From positions 2,543,179 through 2,607,178 of the forward strand of contig CAJFCJ010000019.1 in assembly GCA_904063045.1 (NCBI GenBank): a stretch of 64,000 nucleotides of DNA, in the 5' to 3' direction. The notes beneath the pieces were generated by a model. The model was given only the letters and a program-made list of their open reading frames with translations, was not told the DNA's origin and did not search any database. Source of the DNA: Dimorphilus gyrociliatus. Taxonomy: Eukaryota; Annelida; Polychaeta; Dinophilidae. Positions 1-13,599 of this stretch are shown piece by piece. A program made the position numbers and the translations under genes. Numbering within the stretch: the first letter of the stretch is position 1; each line of letters opens with the position of its first letter.

Positions 1-203
1 AAAGGACATTAAGCACTATGTAGAAAAACAGACAATAATGATAATTTTCTCTCTTCCTCTTTATAAACACTTCTACGTGTTAAACAATAAACATTTGTCG
101 GTGATTTTCTCTCCTATTTTTTTTAAATAGGATATAAAGTTTATTCCCATTTTAATTCAATTTCTTGATTAGTTTTGGCGTTTGAGAATTGATTTTGTTT
201 CTT

Positions 204-238
<35 letters not shown>

Positions 239-1040
239 TTCCCTTTCTCTCTTTTTGATCTAAATTTGGAATTTTTTAATCTAAAAATTCCGATAATAAA
301 CATTTCCGATAGCAAATCTGATATTTTATTTTCAATAAAGAAGAAATTACTCTTTCTATTATAATAATAACAACAAACGAGAAAATTTTACATCGATCAT
401 AAATAATCCTATACTGGCATTTTATTTAATTATTCTCAAGAGTATTAAGATTAATTCTTGATAATGTATTAAATTAGAGTTAAGAATTATGAATATTCAT
501 TATTTTCAGTCAAATTGATTTAACACAATAATTTAGGTTAGTTTTAAAAGAAATATTTAAAGCTTAAAAATATTTTTTGTCCTATTGTTTGTGTTTAAGA
601 TTTTGTGTTTTTAGTTTTATTTTCCATAAGATTAGTTTGGATTATGAGAATTTTCTATACACGTATTTAATTGTGTTTTTAGTTAAAAATTCAATTATAT
701 GTGAAAAAATTTTATTATTAACTCAACTAGTTCGTTTAAAATCAAACAGTATTAAATAAAAGTATTAGAAAGTTTCATATAATTTATTGCATGACTATAA
801 AAGTTAGATACCAAATATTAATATATTAATTAACAGTTGACAAGTCTTAAAATATTCAAAAAACAAAAAGATGGAAAGTTTAGCCCTAATATCGCTCATC
901 TTATGCTTTAACTATAATGGCGTAATATGGACACCGTATTTCAGAGCGTTTAAACAAATGTGCTCTTTAGTGATACGTATTCGTGATATTTTTCGCATTT
1001 CCAGCCACCTAATTGAACTTTTTCAAATAATAACATTATT
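1..1040. other. Gene-free upstream region
   Basis: AT-rich sequence before the first gene. I see no convincing exon. The only clear structure is the CT-rich tract near position 200. Short open frames here are low-complexity (Leu/Ser/Phe) and look accidental. Confidence 0.5.
201..256. repeat. CT microsatellite
   Basis: Pyrimidine tract made mostly of CT dinucleotides with a few TTT interruptions. Confidence 0.9.
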
Positions 1041-3530
1041 ATGAGTGATAAACACATAATATCGACAACTAAAGGTGAAAATAACCAAGTTAAATGTTCA
1101 GATTGCAGCGTTTATTACAAAAGAAAATCTTCATTGAAGTCTCATATGCGAATTGCCCATAATAAACAAGCGGATGATGCGCTATCAGTGGTTCATATTT
1201 TAGAGGAAGATATTGAACAAAAAGACGAGGAGGTTATTGAGCACATTCCCCATGCCGAAAGGCCTTTTATCTGCAAAATTTGTTCGAAAACTTTCAAAGA
1301 CTTAACAAACGCAAAAACTCATCAATTATCTCATTCTGATTATAGACCATTCGTCTGTGAAGAAAAAACTTGTAAAGCTGAATTTAAAACAAAAGGAGCC
1401 CTCGTTAGGCATTGGCGTCGACATACTGGAGCGAAACCCTACGTTTGCGACAAGTGCTCTATGACATTTCGTGAATCTGGTGCTTTGGCGCGCCATAGAC
1501 GATCAAAAACACCATGTTATAAAAAAATTCGAAAAGGAATTATTAATGAAGAATGTGTTGTAGTTATTAATGAATCTGACTTGAAAGGATCAAGCGAAAA
1601 AATTGTTGATTCTCCAACAGATGGCGTAACAATTTCCACGGAAGATTCTGACGTTACAGTAGTGACTTATGAGGTTATTATAATAGATTCAATGTCATTC
1701 CATTTATTTTCTAAAAGACCCCTGTCTCATTAATATTATAATAATATTCGTTAAACAGGTGGACAGCTTAAAAGAGGAAAATTCTAAAGTCGTTACAGGC
1801 GATTTACATAAAGATGATATAGATTCGGCCTTGAATCAAAACTGTAAAGTCTGCGGGGAAAATTTGTCTCAAATTGACGATCCATGTACTCATTTAAAAA
1901 CTCATTTACTTCGAATACCTTTCCAATGTCCAAATTGCTCCTATTCGGCTAAAGAAGAGGAGGATATTCGTAATCATTTACATCTTACTCATTCCATAGA
2001 TACTGGCGAATGTAAAAATATAGTGAGTGTTGCTACTAAACTAAGATTAAACGTATAAGTCAATCAAAACCCTTTAAAATGATTCTTTAAAGTCGTTGAA
2101 AAACATTCTATTTTGTTATAAACACTATTAGCTAATGTATTCCTCTTGTTCAAACAGGAAAATCTTCTAAAATCAAAGAGTTGTGGGATAGGAGTTGATT
2201 TACCAAATGATGAAAACTCCTCCGAATATGATTCGATTGTTTCGTAAGTAATTAATAGTAATTAATTTTTATCTTTCTATTCTGTACAAGTACAGAAATT
2301 GGTTGTTAAGTCACTCTGTTATTTAATATAAATCTATAGATGACGTATAGTCTATTTTTAGACTTATTAATAGTGGAGAGGGAAACTATTGTTTTTTTTC
2401 TTTTGTACAGCAACGCGTCCAAAAGTCTCATTCAACTCTTGGCCTATAAAACGTCCACGTGGGCTGGTTGCAAGATAGACGAGTATTCTAAATATTTGAA
2501 GAACTTTCTCTTGGGTTTAATGAACTGTCCTGTCTGTGACAAGCCTTTCAAACAAAATGCTTATTTAAAGGTTCATCTCAGAACGCATACAGGTTAAATT
2601 TATTTAATATTTATTTCCTTATGTGCTAACATTCTGGGCCCTGTCAAGCACAACAATAACGACCTCTTGATTACATTTCAATTAATAACAATTGATTTGT
2701 ATTAAACGCTATATCTGCACCAGCCTGTTCAATTTAGGTTATATTTGACTTTAACTTCGCTTTCCTTATCAACAGGTGAGAGACCAGTAGAGTGCAAGGA
2801 ATGCGGTAAGAGCTTTGCTTCAAAAGACACTTTAGCGAAACACGCCTATGTTCACAGTAAACATAGACGATTTCGGTGTGGTGTCTGCGGAAAACAGTTC
2901 AAACGTTATGCTCACGTTGTATCGCATCTTAAAACTCATACTGACGAGAAACTAATCTTTTGTAAGGTCTGCCGAAAATGTTTTCGGACGACGGTTAGTA
3001 ATTAAAGTTAATCAATACGCCATTATTGAATAAGTAATCAATTTATTAATATTGCTTACAATGACTTCTATAGAGTGCATTAAAAGTTCACCTGAGAACC
3101 CATACCGACTCATACGCCTACAATTGCCCATATGAAAATTGCTCTCATAAAAGTCGAGAAAAGGGTGCTATGCTTCGACATATAAGAACGCATACGAAGG
3201 AGAGACCGTATTCATGTTCAAAATGTGGAAAGACGTTTGCTGAACAAACATCTCTCTCAAGACATTTAAAATCTAAAGGTGCTTGTAGTCAAATTCAAAA
3301 ACTAATTATCGAATGTACGGAGATGGAAGCTGACGGACAGGAAATAATGGAAACTTGTGCTGAAGAGGAAATTAGTTACGTCTATATCCCAGTAAGTATA
3401 ATTAAGGAAACGATAAAAAATTAATGATATTAATTTTATGAAAATTGCAAAAATTGTATTCAATAATTAGGAGCATGCATTTTCTTTTCAGTGGTTTCTA
3501 AAACTGCTGCTAATGGTGTTTTTTTTTTGA
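1041..3530 (+). CDS. E4F1: E4F1-like C2H2 zinc-finger transcription factor / E3 ligase
   Basis: Seven exons splice in frame to about 579 aa: 1041-1673, 1759-2022, 2158-2243, 2411-2592, 2776-2993, 3074-3391, 3492-3530. The N-terminal half has C2H2 fingers followed by a finger pair matching the E4F1 DNA-binding core (FKTKGALVRH, then FRESGALARH and TPCYKKIR). The C-terminal half has a second run of fingers ending in EKGAMLRHIRTHT and FAEQTSLSRHLKSKGAC, the same order as vertebrate E4F1. E4F1 acts in the nucleus as a transcriptional regulator of mitochondrial and cell-cycle genes and as an atypical ubiquitin ligase on p53; that role is known for the family, not shown here. The fifth finger region (1759-2022) is less standard. 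The last exon encodes a short hydrophobic tail and is the least certain part; translation could instead stop at 3424 by reading past the last donor. Vertebrate E4F1 is longer (near 780 aa). Confidence 0.85.
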
Positions 3531-3621
3531 TTTAAGCACTATAAATGACTCAATTATACATGTATACTGCGAAACACAGTACACATATATAAATATATAT
3601 ATTTAGGCTAGTAACAAATGT

Positions 3622-4965
3622 TTAACATCCAATTAAAGCCAATAGTATTTTCTCATAGTTCGAAGAGGTATCTTCCTGCAAAAACGATAAATAAAACTTT
3701 TAAGCTAATTCAAACAGAATAAACAAATAGAACTCTATGACAAAACTAATAGCTAAATTATTTATGCCTGAAGGAATTAATAATGACTTAAATAAACTAT
3801 ATACCTGAATCCATTTTGCTAATGTTTTCTTGCTTTTATTTTCAGGAAGTCCTAGAAATTCCTTCTTAATTTCTTCCATGTCAACTTCGCATCTCGACAC
3901 AATGATTCTAATCAGGGTATCATCATCAGTTCCCAATCCTTTCATAGACTTAAGAAGAGCTTTGGCGAACTGAGCTTCCTTATTCTTAACGAAACGGGCT
4001 AGCGTTAGCATTGCCTTCTTGACATCGCCGCCCATTTCACCATCAATGGCTTTCTCAATATCAGATCCAGTTTGCACTTGATATTCGTAGAAAACTCTTT
4101 TCAAGTGAGAGAAGCTCCTGCATATGTTCACATTCGTTAAGAATAATTTTGTATACTGATAAGCAGTTTTTTTTCCTAACTAATAAATTGTATAGTTAAC
4201 AATAAAAGCGTATATGCAAATATACAATGTTTGTAATCCTAGTGCGTTTACCTGCTGCATAAAATTCTATTAAAAGTTGATTCATCTGTTCCCCATCTTT
4301 TCTCACCGGCAGCGTATAGGTCTTGGGCATCTTTCTTGGCCAAATTTATATCAACCTCTCTGAAATTATCTGGTCTTCCGGCTTGTAGAAGAGCAACCAG
4401 AAAACGACGAAAATCCCCGGAAGTATCTCCAACTACATCGTCCTCTAGCGTACGTTTATACAACTCCATATACCTTTGTTTTATCGCCTCCATTTCCGAT
4501 GGATTTCTCGTACAAATAATACTTATCAAAAGATCTTCGTCGGTTCCCAAGCCCTTAATCGCTCGATTGAGTTGTTCAGCATCATAAGTGAATCTATCTC
4601 TGCATAATGCCAAGACAACAGTCTCTAAGTTGCCGCTTAGCTCACTCTTCAGTCTACTTTCCAGGTCATCACCATACATAGTCTTGAACTGCTTTCTAAT
4701 ATCAGCTCTCTGGTCGAAACTTCTCCTACCAAATACATCAACAATAACCTTATCGTTGCATCCCAACCCTTTCATAGCCTTGTACAATTTAGTACAGTCG
4801 GCTTCCGGGTTGAAATTTGGATCTGGACGAAGAGAGGGAGTACCGTGCTAAAAAAAAAAAACAAAAAATATAGATTAACAACAAGATTCCTTATCTAATA
4901 GATTAATCGAAATTATAAGTATATTTTAAAGTATATCTTACGATATAATCAAAATACTGTGCCAT
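3622..4965 (-). CDS. Annexin, four-repeat core, short N-terminus
   Basis: Four exons on the minus strand give 328 aa: 4942-4965, 4252-4847, 3805-4117, 3622-3675. The start is MAQYFDYI, and the last exon ends in a typical annexin tail (DTSSNYEKILLALIGC). Annexins bind acidic phospholipid membranes in a calcium-dependent way and act in membrane organisation, repair and trafficking. The four annexin repeats are visible, with type II calcium loops KGLGTDED in repeat 2 and KGLGTDDD in repeat 4. Repeat 1 has KGLGCNDK and repeat 3 has KRWGTDES, so those two calcium loops are altered. The N-terminal head is only about 20 residues, unlike the long heads of annexins A7 and A11, and no S100-binding helix is obvious. 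The gene ends about 90 bases from the end of E4F1, in convergent orientation. Confidence 0.95.
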
Positions 4966-7239
4966 CGTTCTTCTTCTGTGTTTTACAACTGATAATGGTC
5001 TACTGACACTCCCAAAGAATCGTCAGCAATGTATGAGTAAACGAAATTATCAGATAGGCTGAAAACTCCTCTTACATAAATATATCATTCCTCGATTAAA
5101 GTTTAGTCTTTCCGTAAGATGGCACTTGTATCGCAAATTCTTGTTTTTTATTTTCAAGAAGCTAAGAATTAAATAGAGCAATAGAATCTATAATCGATTA
5201 TATTAGTTTAAGATGTTAATCCGTGGATTAGAGTCATATACCTAAGATTGTATTATTTAGGACTAAAAACGACGAATTGAGAGAAAGAAGGGGGATTTGC
5301 ATAGTTAAACCAATCCCCATAAAGAGATCCATTTTCGTTATTGTCTTTTATCAAAGATTTGGCTTCGTAAAAGACCATTCTTACCTACTTCTTTATAAAA
5401 GCACTTAATAAGCTTTGTTTTTTCTCTAAACGTGATAAAACTTGCATCGAGAAAGGTGTAAATACATATAAAGCCAACTCTGTTGAAAACGTCAAAAGAA
5501 TTTCTTGAAAGTAGCGATACCAGTCCTTTTGTATTATAATCGCAAAGAGATACTAGTATTATTGTTTCTATATGGAATTACTTATAAGAAATACATAGGA
5601 AAAATTCTTTATTAGTAAAAGGGGTAGTGGTCTATACTGATTACTTTCGATTTCTTCAATGATTGATTAGTATCGAAACGCCCGCTTGTTTATTGACGTT
5701 GCCGAGTCCTTAAAAAAAAAAACAACCGTAATACCCTTCAAGCAACCTTTTACTGTTATGCTATTTTAATTATCTGTCATTTTTTTCCCCTACCCGCATA
5801 TTTTTGTTCTCTCTCTTGTCAAAGGTTTTTCTATAATCTAAGCGTCTGCTGCTGTTGCCTTGAAATTGATCCGTTATTTGCGGTAGCAACGTTGTTAAGT
5901 ATATCCAGATAGCTGAATTTATTTTCAAGCAACTGAACACTAAATATTGATTACAAACCGTTTATTTAGGCCTATTCACTTCAAGACCGCAATCAATCGG
6001 TTCTGGCAATGTTCGATTAGAATTATATTGATCTACCCCCAACTCTGTACAAATACAGCAGAATCAGCACTAGATATGCCGCTTATAATATTTTTACGAG
6101 GTGTAAAACGCTTGTGCCATTATAAAATGCTATTATTTATTAGTTCCTCTTTCCCTTAAATATCGAATAAGATATATTCATTTGGAAATGAAGCCTTTAA
6201 TCATATCAACAATAATCGAAGAGAATATTATTTTTCAAGGATTGTTAGGTGAAAACTAGAGCGAAATAGGACCTTTATGGCACAAATAACATTATATATA
6301 ACACTTGTATAATTCAAAGTTATGGAAAGATATTTCAAATTTTCCTTTCCATTCCCCCATAGCTCCGCACGCTCTATAAATTGCCAATCAAACACCGGCA
6401 AGTGTCAGTTCGCTTATCTTTATCAGAGATTTCTTTGGCGCTTATCGATCGTAAAAACGCAGACATGTTTGGGCTTATGAATATCTGAATGTCTAGAATA
6501 TTACACAACAAATATTTTATATTGGCAGTCACTTTATGTTTATAATAACTGTAGGTGTGTATGTTAACTCATGTATGTGCGTACAATGTATATAATGTAT
6601 ATATATATACATTGATATACATGAATAGTTATGTAATAGCATACAGGCACACACAAGTATGACACAATGTACAAAAGAATGAGGAGTCGTGACACTGCAT
6701 AAACTGCAAAATGTATCAATTGTAAACTGCATATATTCATATTTGTAAGATGCTAATACATATATGTAAAGTATTTAATAAGTACATTGTATATAATCTA
6801 TACACACTCATTTTGAACTATCTAATAAAAAGCACTCAAAATCTTAGCGTGAATAACTTCTGTACAATTCCATCACAGCAATCGCTTGGGCCGGATTTTT
6901 ATAAAAGATATGTACATGTAAATTATGCATATATATATATATATATATGCCCCATTTGAATTTTCTATATAAAACTATAAATTGATCACAGACTTCCTAT
7001 ATACAATTTTTCTTCATTCAGAGGACGGATTCGATAAGGACGGTAATAGTTTGCTTGAAAATAATAATGAATAATTATGAAAAAAAAGAACAATAATAAA
7101 AAAGAGTGAATAGAATAACAAAGGATAATATAAGAATAAAACAAATGGATAAGACGTAAAAATACATGCATATTGGTTATATACGTGTATGTTTTACGAA
7201 TAATTAATACTCATACGGCGTTAATAATGTAAGAAAGAG
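4966..7239. other. Intergenic region between annexin and FOXJ1
   Basis: About 2.3 kb with no convincing exon. The left part should contain the annexin promoter. The right part is the 3' flank of FOXJ1 and contains TA-rich simple sequence (6590-6620, 6928-6948). Confidence 0.5.
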
Positions 7240-8631
7240 TTAATTAATGGCCGAAGGAGAATGTAAACTGCTGAAATCCAATAGATTTCCAACATTCAAG
7301 TTATCCAGAGCACGATCTAGTTCATCCCTATTGGATTCTTCCCATGGGTGACCAGCTTCGCTTATTGGGGACGGAGCTATAGGTGTTGATAACCCAGATT
7401 TGCCGGAAGCCTCATTTTGAGACTCCTCCATTGAATATTTCTCCCACCACTCTGGTGGTTTTATGCCAACTCCTGATACAGTCAAATCCAAAGCCCCACC
7501 GCTGCAGAGATCAAGGGGACTGTCTTGATCGTCGGTACACAGATCTGCATCTCTTAGCAATTCCTCCAGTTCGTCTGGAGTGTCCTGATGATTTCTATTG
7601 GTGCCGTCTATAATCTGCTCAGTTTTCATTTTCATACCCCCGACATCTATGTCTTGTTCGAGGAGAGCATTCCAAGAAATATCTTCGGCTGCCAAGGTCG
7701 AATCGCTAGACGAATCGACGATGGCATCGGGACGGAGTTCTGGCTCTTGTTTCACAACAACAACCTTTGGTTCGTTACTATTGGCTGCTTCTAATGCTGC
7801 TACAGCCCTCTCAGTTTCGGAAACTTCTTTTTTAATTCGCTTAGGTGTAGGTGTTGTTGGAGCAACAAAGTTTCCAGCATGCCTTCGCTTCTTGAACACT
7901 CCATTTACAAACATATCTGAGTATTCTGGATTTAATTTCCAAAAACCTCCCTTACCGGGTTCATCCTTTCTCCTGGCCACTTTTTGAAAACACTTATTTA
8001 AAGACAAGTTATGACGTATTGAATTTTGCCAACTGGGATCGGCCACTCGGTAATACATATAATTTTCCGTTATCCAAGAATATATACCAGATAACGTAAT
8101 TTTATTCTTCTTACTGGCTTTCATCGCCATACAAATTAAAGTGGCATAGCTATATGGAGGCTTTACGTACGGATTCGTCTTATAATCGATGTTCTCTAAT
8201 GAGTTGGGGGCGGAAGTTTGTCTGAGAAGCCCTACGTGATGAGGGTTGAATAACGACGCATTCATGGGTAGGACGCTATTCGGATCGACGTTCTGCGTAT
8301 GAGGATCCAGCGATCCAACAGGGCTGCTGGGAGCTGATTGAACTTTTTGCGGATTAACAGCCGATGATGGTGACGTTATCGACATAATATTGAGATTTTG
8401 CAGCCAAGTTAAAGAAGTTAAACTATCATCAAGTTGTTCGACTCCATTTGGTGGTGATGAATTCTCCCTAGCCAACCAATTCTGCCTGAGACGGAGTGCC
8501 AAATTCTCCCGTTGACTTGACACGATCGGCATTTTTGTCGTAGCGGATCTGCTCGAATCGTTTCGGATTAATTGGTGGCACGTGTTTGAATCAAATTCTC
8601 TCTCTCCCGAACTACCGCGCTTGGCGCACAA
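7240..8631 (-). CDS. FOXJ1: FOXJ1 forkhead transcription factor
   Basis: A single uninterrupted ORF of 463 codons. The forkhead domain covers residues about 156-250, starting KPPYSYATLICMAM, with the recognition helix at 197-215 (WQNSIRHNLSLNKCF). The FOXJ1 signature N-terminal block DDSLTSLTWLQNL (residues 68-80) and the acidic C-terminal blocks (SWNALLEQDID; HPWEESNRDEL) separate it from other Fox classes. FOXJ1 is the master activator of motile-cilium genes in animals, so the gene should be on in ciliated bands or nephridia. The start is uncertain: translation may begin at the Met at residue 34 (8532), which precedes the conserved RENLALRLRQNWLARE block. No intron interrupts the coding region. 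Confidence 0.96.
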   Translation of the reverse strand: MCAKRGSSGEREFDSNTCHQLIRNDSSRSATTKMPIVSSQRENLALRLRQNWLARENSSPPNGVEQLDDSLTSLTWLQNLNIMSITSPSSAVNPQKVQSAPSSPVGSLDPHTQNVDPNSVLPMNASLFNPHHVGLLRQTSAPNSLENIDYKTNPYVKPPYSYATLICMAMKASKKNKITLSGIYSWITENYMYYRVADPSWQNSIRHNLSLNKCFQKVARRKDEPGKGGFWKLNPEYSDMFVNGVFKKRRHAGNFVAPTTPTPKRIKKEVSETERAVAALEAANSNEPKVVVVKQEPELRPDAIVDSSSDSTLAAEDISWNALLEQDIDVGGMKMKTEQIIDGTNRNHQDTPDELEELLRDADLCTDDQDSPLDLCSGGALDLTVSGVGIKPPEWWEKYSMEESQNEASGKSGLSTPIAPSPISEAGHPWEESNRDELDRALDNLNVGNLLDFSSLHSPSAIN

Positions 8632-9904
8632 ACTTGCTCAATCATGTCGCCAACCGCAGCTAATCGTTAAGCCTATCCTTATCTATTTAGCTCCGCGTTA
8701 CAAAGGCCTATTACAGTCTATTATAATCGCCGTTATATATACCGGTATATTTGTATATATATCTATATATTTAAAAACAAATATCATAATAATAAAGTAA
8801 AATATATGATTATGCAAAATTATCCTCTAACCGAAATCCTACTATTATAAATGAAAATCCCTGTCTCTTCAATACTAGTAAAAGTTTAACTAAAGGTCTA
8901 CTTTAAACGACATAATATACAAAAAAAGGAAAAGGAAAATGAAAAAGGTAACACCTACCCGATTGATTAAATAACCAACTAATTAAATTCGGGTAATCCT
9001 ATAACATATACGTGTGCAAACACGCTTGATTAGTTTGTTTACTAGTTTGAAATCCGACTGTCCATCAGCCTTTTTGATAAACGCCGCTCTTCCGACTGGC
9101 CAGAAAACTCCAGTGTTCAATCGTTTTTATAGAGTTTTTCTAGGCAACAAACGTAAACTCTACTAAACAATTAGTTTGTTAGGCCTATAAGGGATTTTGC
9201 TTAGTTACCAATAAACAGTAATGTAACTAACGAATATATTGAGGCCTATTCACCTATTGGTTGGATGGTGATCCTCCAAGAACGTTATGCTTTCCACCAT
9301 TGTCTTTGTTTTACATTTTGTATTCGTAATTTGCATTTATATTTGACTATTTGAAACTATTCGTTTACGTCAGTCGACCGAACAATTTTTTACAAATCAT
9401 TGCGCCATCTATTGGCTACGATGATGGTCACCCAAACAAACATCACAACTGTAATTTGCAGTTCACTGTCGATACTCCCGCAAAAAGTTCGTATTTCAAA
9501 ATTTTTTATATCATTAAGAATAGAAAACAAATTGCACTACATTGTCAGTCGTTTTTAACGGACAAGTCTGTACATTGAACTGTACACACGCACACAAACA
9601 GTTTATGACAATACAAAAAGAAACAATACCCATCGCGTGTTCTCCGCAAATTGTTAAAAAATTTTTATAAAAACATAACAAAATTGGTAGATGAAATAAA
9701 AAAAAAACAGAAAGGAAAAATTTAATGGAAACGGTAGGACGCTCGTTAGGATTATAGAACATAAATTTCTTCTGTTTTTTACTATTGGACGCTCTTCTCA
9801 TATTGCTTCCTGAGTAAGTTGTTTTTCAGAAGATACGCATTACTTTAATTTCTTTCAGGTTGAGCGTCATGCGTTGTGAGATCGAATCTAACTGAGGCGT
9901 CGAC
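8632..9904. other. Intergenic region upstream of FOXJ1
   Basis: About 1.3 kb with the FOXJ1 5' flank at its left end and the 3' flank of UBALD at its right end. I see no conserved coding block. Open frames at 9351-9578 and 9514-9801 look random. Confidence 0.5.
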
Positions 9905-10541
<637 letters not shown>

Positions 10542-10999
10542 TTAGACAAGAAATTTACTAGAAATAGCTCTTTGTGTACGTTTCGCTCCGGCAAATGAAC
10601 CGCGTGATTGACGTGGCCTACTTTACACGAATGATTGTCTATTGGTGTAGTTCACAGGAAGTGGGTGTGGTTTATAAGGTCAAAACATTGGAGCATTGAA
10701 ATACTCCGCCATCCCCCCCGATTTCGGGAAAAATTTAATTGCGTATTTAACTTTTTTCACTAGAAAAAGACTCCAACTTTTCAGATTCCGGTTAATAGCA
10801 GATTTTAAATTTCCCTACATGTAAAAATAATAATTTAATACCTTAAATTGTTCCTTTCACTTCCTATAGTTTGTAAACAAACGTGACGTCATATTTTACT
10901 GTAATACTGCGGGACTATTATCCGCCATCTTTGGTATTTTTTATTGATTTAATTTAACAATGCAAGTTTCGATTCTGAGGTCCTATTGATATATCTATA
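10542..10999. promoter_or_regulatory. Bidirectional promoter region, UBALD/MGRN1
   Basis: The two start codons point away from each other across 458 bases, so both core promoters must lie here unless there are distant 5' exons. A reverse CCAAT core (ATTGG) is near 10640. I found no clear TATA box. Confidence 0.55.
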
Positions 11000-13403
11000 A
11001 TGGGCAACTTTCTAAGCCGCCGAAATTCGGGAGTACAGGAATTGGAATATTCCTCTCAAAATGCCTATCGATATCCACCACGATCTGGTTGTTATTTTGG
11101 TAGTCACTTTATTATGGGTGGTCAACGTTTTGAAACAGCACAACCAGAGGCTTACTTATTTGGTGACAATCATGATCTAAACTGGCTTCACTCTAGACCA
11201 TATCCCGTGCGTATATTAACGTATCCAACTTTCATAACTTCCAACGTTTTAATTATTTATTAGTTCCCTTACCCCGGCCCATGTACAAACGAAGCAACAA
11301 AAACTTTGAAAAGCCTGGTAAACATCCGTAAGGACACTTTACGACTAGTGAAGTAATTTCTTTGAGACCTTGACTAAATACCTTTTTTCTTACAAATTGT
11401 CTTATCACTTAAGGACTTCAGAAAATACACAGGCAGTTCTTCCTGGCGAGGAAACGCAACCAAATAGTGGCTACAACCTAGAATTCACCTTTGATTCAGA
11501 TGTTCGCGTTGCTATAACTATTTATTACTTTGCTACCGAAGAAATCAGTAATGGACAGGCTATGTAAGATCTTTAAAAATTAGAGTGTACCCACGAATTA
11601 TTGCAATTAAAAATTTTTAACAGCTATCAACCACGTGATCCCTCCACGACTTCAGAAACATTTCATTACAAACGTGGTACAAATCAACAATTTAGCCAGT
11701 CAACACATATATTCGATCCTAGCAAATATCCAGAGGAGGACGTGAGTGATAGAGTCAAAAAGAATGTTATACTTAAAAAAGATATATAATTTTAATTAAA
11801 ACAGTGGCAGTATAATCCTGATAAAGAGGTTTTCCCAATTGTTATTCAGTGCAATGTAGAGGATGATCGTAAGTGTCGTTAAAAAATTACAATTTTTCCT
11901 GGGCCTTTTATAATTTAAGTATTGTTCATAGAGGAGAGCGTCGGCCACAGTCACATTACCTTTGCAATAGCAGAAACAAATGGCGACGATTACGTTATAA
12001 AAGCTTTGAAACAGAAACAAGTTGTCGATGGTTTATGTTTCTTGTTACAGGAGATATTTGGTATAGAGAATAAAAATTCACCAGATTTAAAAGTATTTTA
12101 AATTCTTTAGAATGTTTTCATTTGAAAACAATTCTCTTTCTAAAATTAGGCTGATTCTGAAGAAATAGAGGACACTGGCTCGGAATGTGTTATATGCATG
12201 TCTGATATAAGAGATACATTGATTTTACCTTGTCGACATCTTTGTCTCTGTAATACTTGTGCAGATTCTCTACGATATCAATCAAGTACTTGTCCCATTT
12301 GTCGTGTACCATTCAGAGCTCTACTGCAAATCAGAGCAATGAGAAAGAAAACTAATCAGCTACCATCGTCTAACCCAGTAATTAGATTTTCATTTCATTT
12401 GAGTATGATTTCAACTTCTATAGTCTTCATAGGGTGAGAATGATGTCGAAAATACTTCCCAGGAGAATATTCCTCAAGGTTATGAAGCAACATCATTGAT
12501 GGAAGCCCTTAATGGACCATCGGGAAATTCAAGAAACCAACAAAATACTCAGCTCATGCCGCCAGATGGTAAGTGAAATCAATTTTTCTCGTCCTAGCTA
12601 ATTAACAAATATCTAGGACAAAATCCCAACTTGGATAGACTTTTGGGTAAGTAAGTTAGAATGTTGTACGATTGAAAATGTCGTGTACTATTTTTACATA
12701 TCTTTATTATCAAGAATTTGAATTTTAAAGCACAATTTTTCTTTATTATTATCATCATTTCAAAAATAATCTATTCTTTTTGCATTTCTTTTCTAGGAAT
12801 AGGTAGTGCGGAGAATGGAGAAGTGCCAGAACAACGGTATTTAATTTAGTTAAATTTCTTATTGTCTCTCTAACACTTATAATTGAAACAGTACCTCTAA
12901 AAGACGTTCATCAACTAAAAGTAATCGTTCTATAAGATCAAATCAAGGGGTAGAGGCTGAGTCATCTAGCCAACACCCAACAGATATTAAAGAAGGGGAA
13001 AAAAGACAGTCTTTCAAAGGCAAACGATCTTCGACAAGCAGGTAAACAGTCTTTGATATAAATAAGTTACTTAAGTTTATCTAACGATTTGGTAAACAGA
13101 CGACGCGAAAGGCAGTCAGAAACGAATGAAGAAAATGAAATAAATGTTGAATTTAAGGGAGTTTCTGTCGAGAGTTTGTATAATTATAACATCAATTTCA
13201 TTGGTAATAATAATATGATATATTTGACAGATAACCCGACTCCTTCATCAGCTAGTCTACAAGCCCATGTTACAGTTATGTCTGACGGGGTTGAATTAGA
13301 TAAAGTTGTTGTAAGAGATCAAGAAGAGCTACCGGGAACACCCTGTCCTTCAGAAAAAATAATTTCCTGCACAAATGATGCAAATAATCAGAAACAAACA
13401 TAG
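11000..13403 (+). CDS. MGRN1: Mahogunin-type RING E3 ubiquitin ligase (MGRN1/RNF157)
   Basis: Twelve exons splice in frame to 558 aa: 11000-11206, 11264-11352, 11414-11563, 11624-11741, 11805-11868, 11932-12092, 12150-12377, 12433-12568, 12617-12646, 12797-12836, 12892-13041, 13100-13403. The start MGNFLSRR has Gly2, the N-myristoylation site of this family. The DAR2-like domain follows (YRYPPRSGCYFGSHFIMGG; LEFTFDSDVRVAITIYYFA; KALKQKQVVDG). The C3HC4 RING (CVICMSDIRDTLILPC to CPICRVPFRALLQIRAM) lies in exon 7. The next exon holds the conserved GYEATSLMEALNGP. The Ser/Thr-rich tail is poorly conserved. MGRN1 ubiquitinates TSG101 and, with an MEGF8-MOSMO complex in vertebrates, limits Smoothened levels; SUFU lies about 10 kb away, but adjacency does not imply linkage. 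One gene here probably represents both vertebrate paralogues. Confidence 0.95.
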
Positions 13404-13599
13404 GAAATATCCCAAAATTACTTGATTTAAAGATCTTCGTGTAAATGTCTCTGAAAATGAATATGTTAATTTTTTTAAATTTCTAGTCGAGTGTAACATT
13501 TAGAATTTATGAATATGAATGCACTAATGAATAAATATTAGATATATAAAATAAATATCTTGTAAGGTTTTATTGATAATATTCAAATTCCGAAATGAT

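Noticed and set aside
4336-4851. Two plus-strand ORFs opposite the annexin exon
   Set aside because: Shadows of the annexin coding strand; no splice logic and no family similarity.
7383-7987. Plus-strand ORFs opposite FOXJ1
   Set aside because: They lie entirely antisense to a strongly conserved single-exon coding region.
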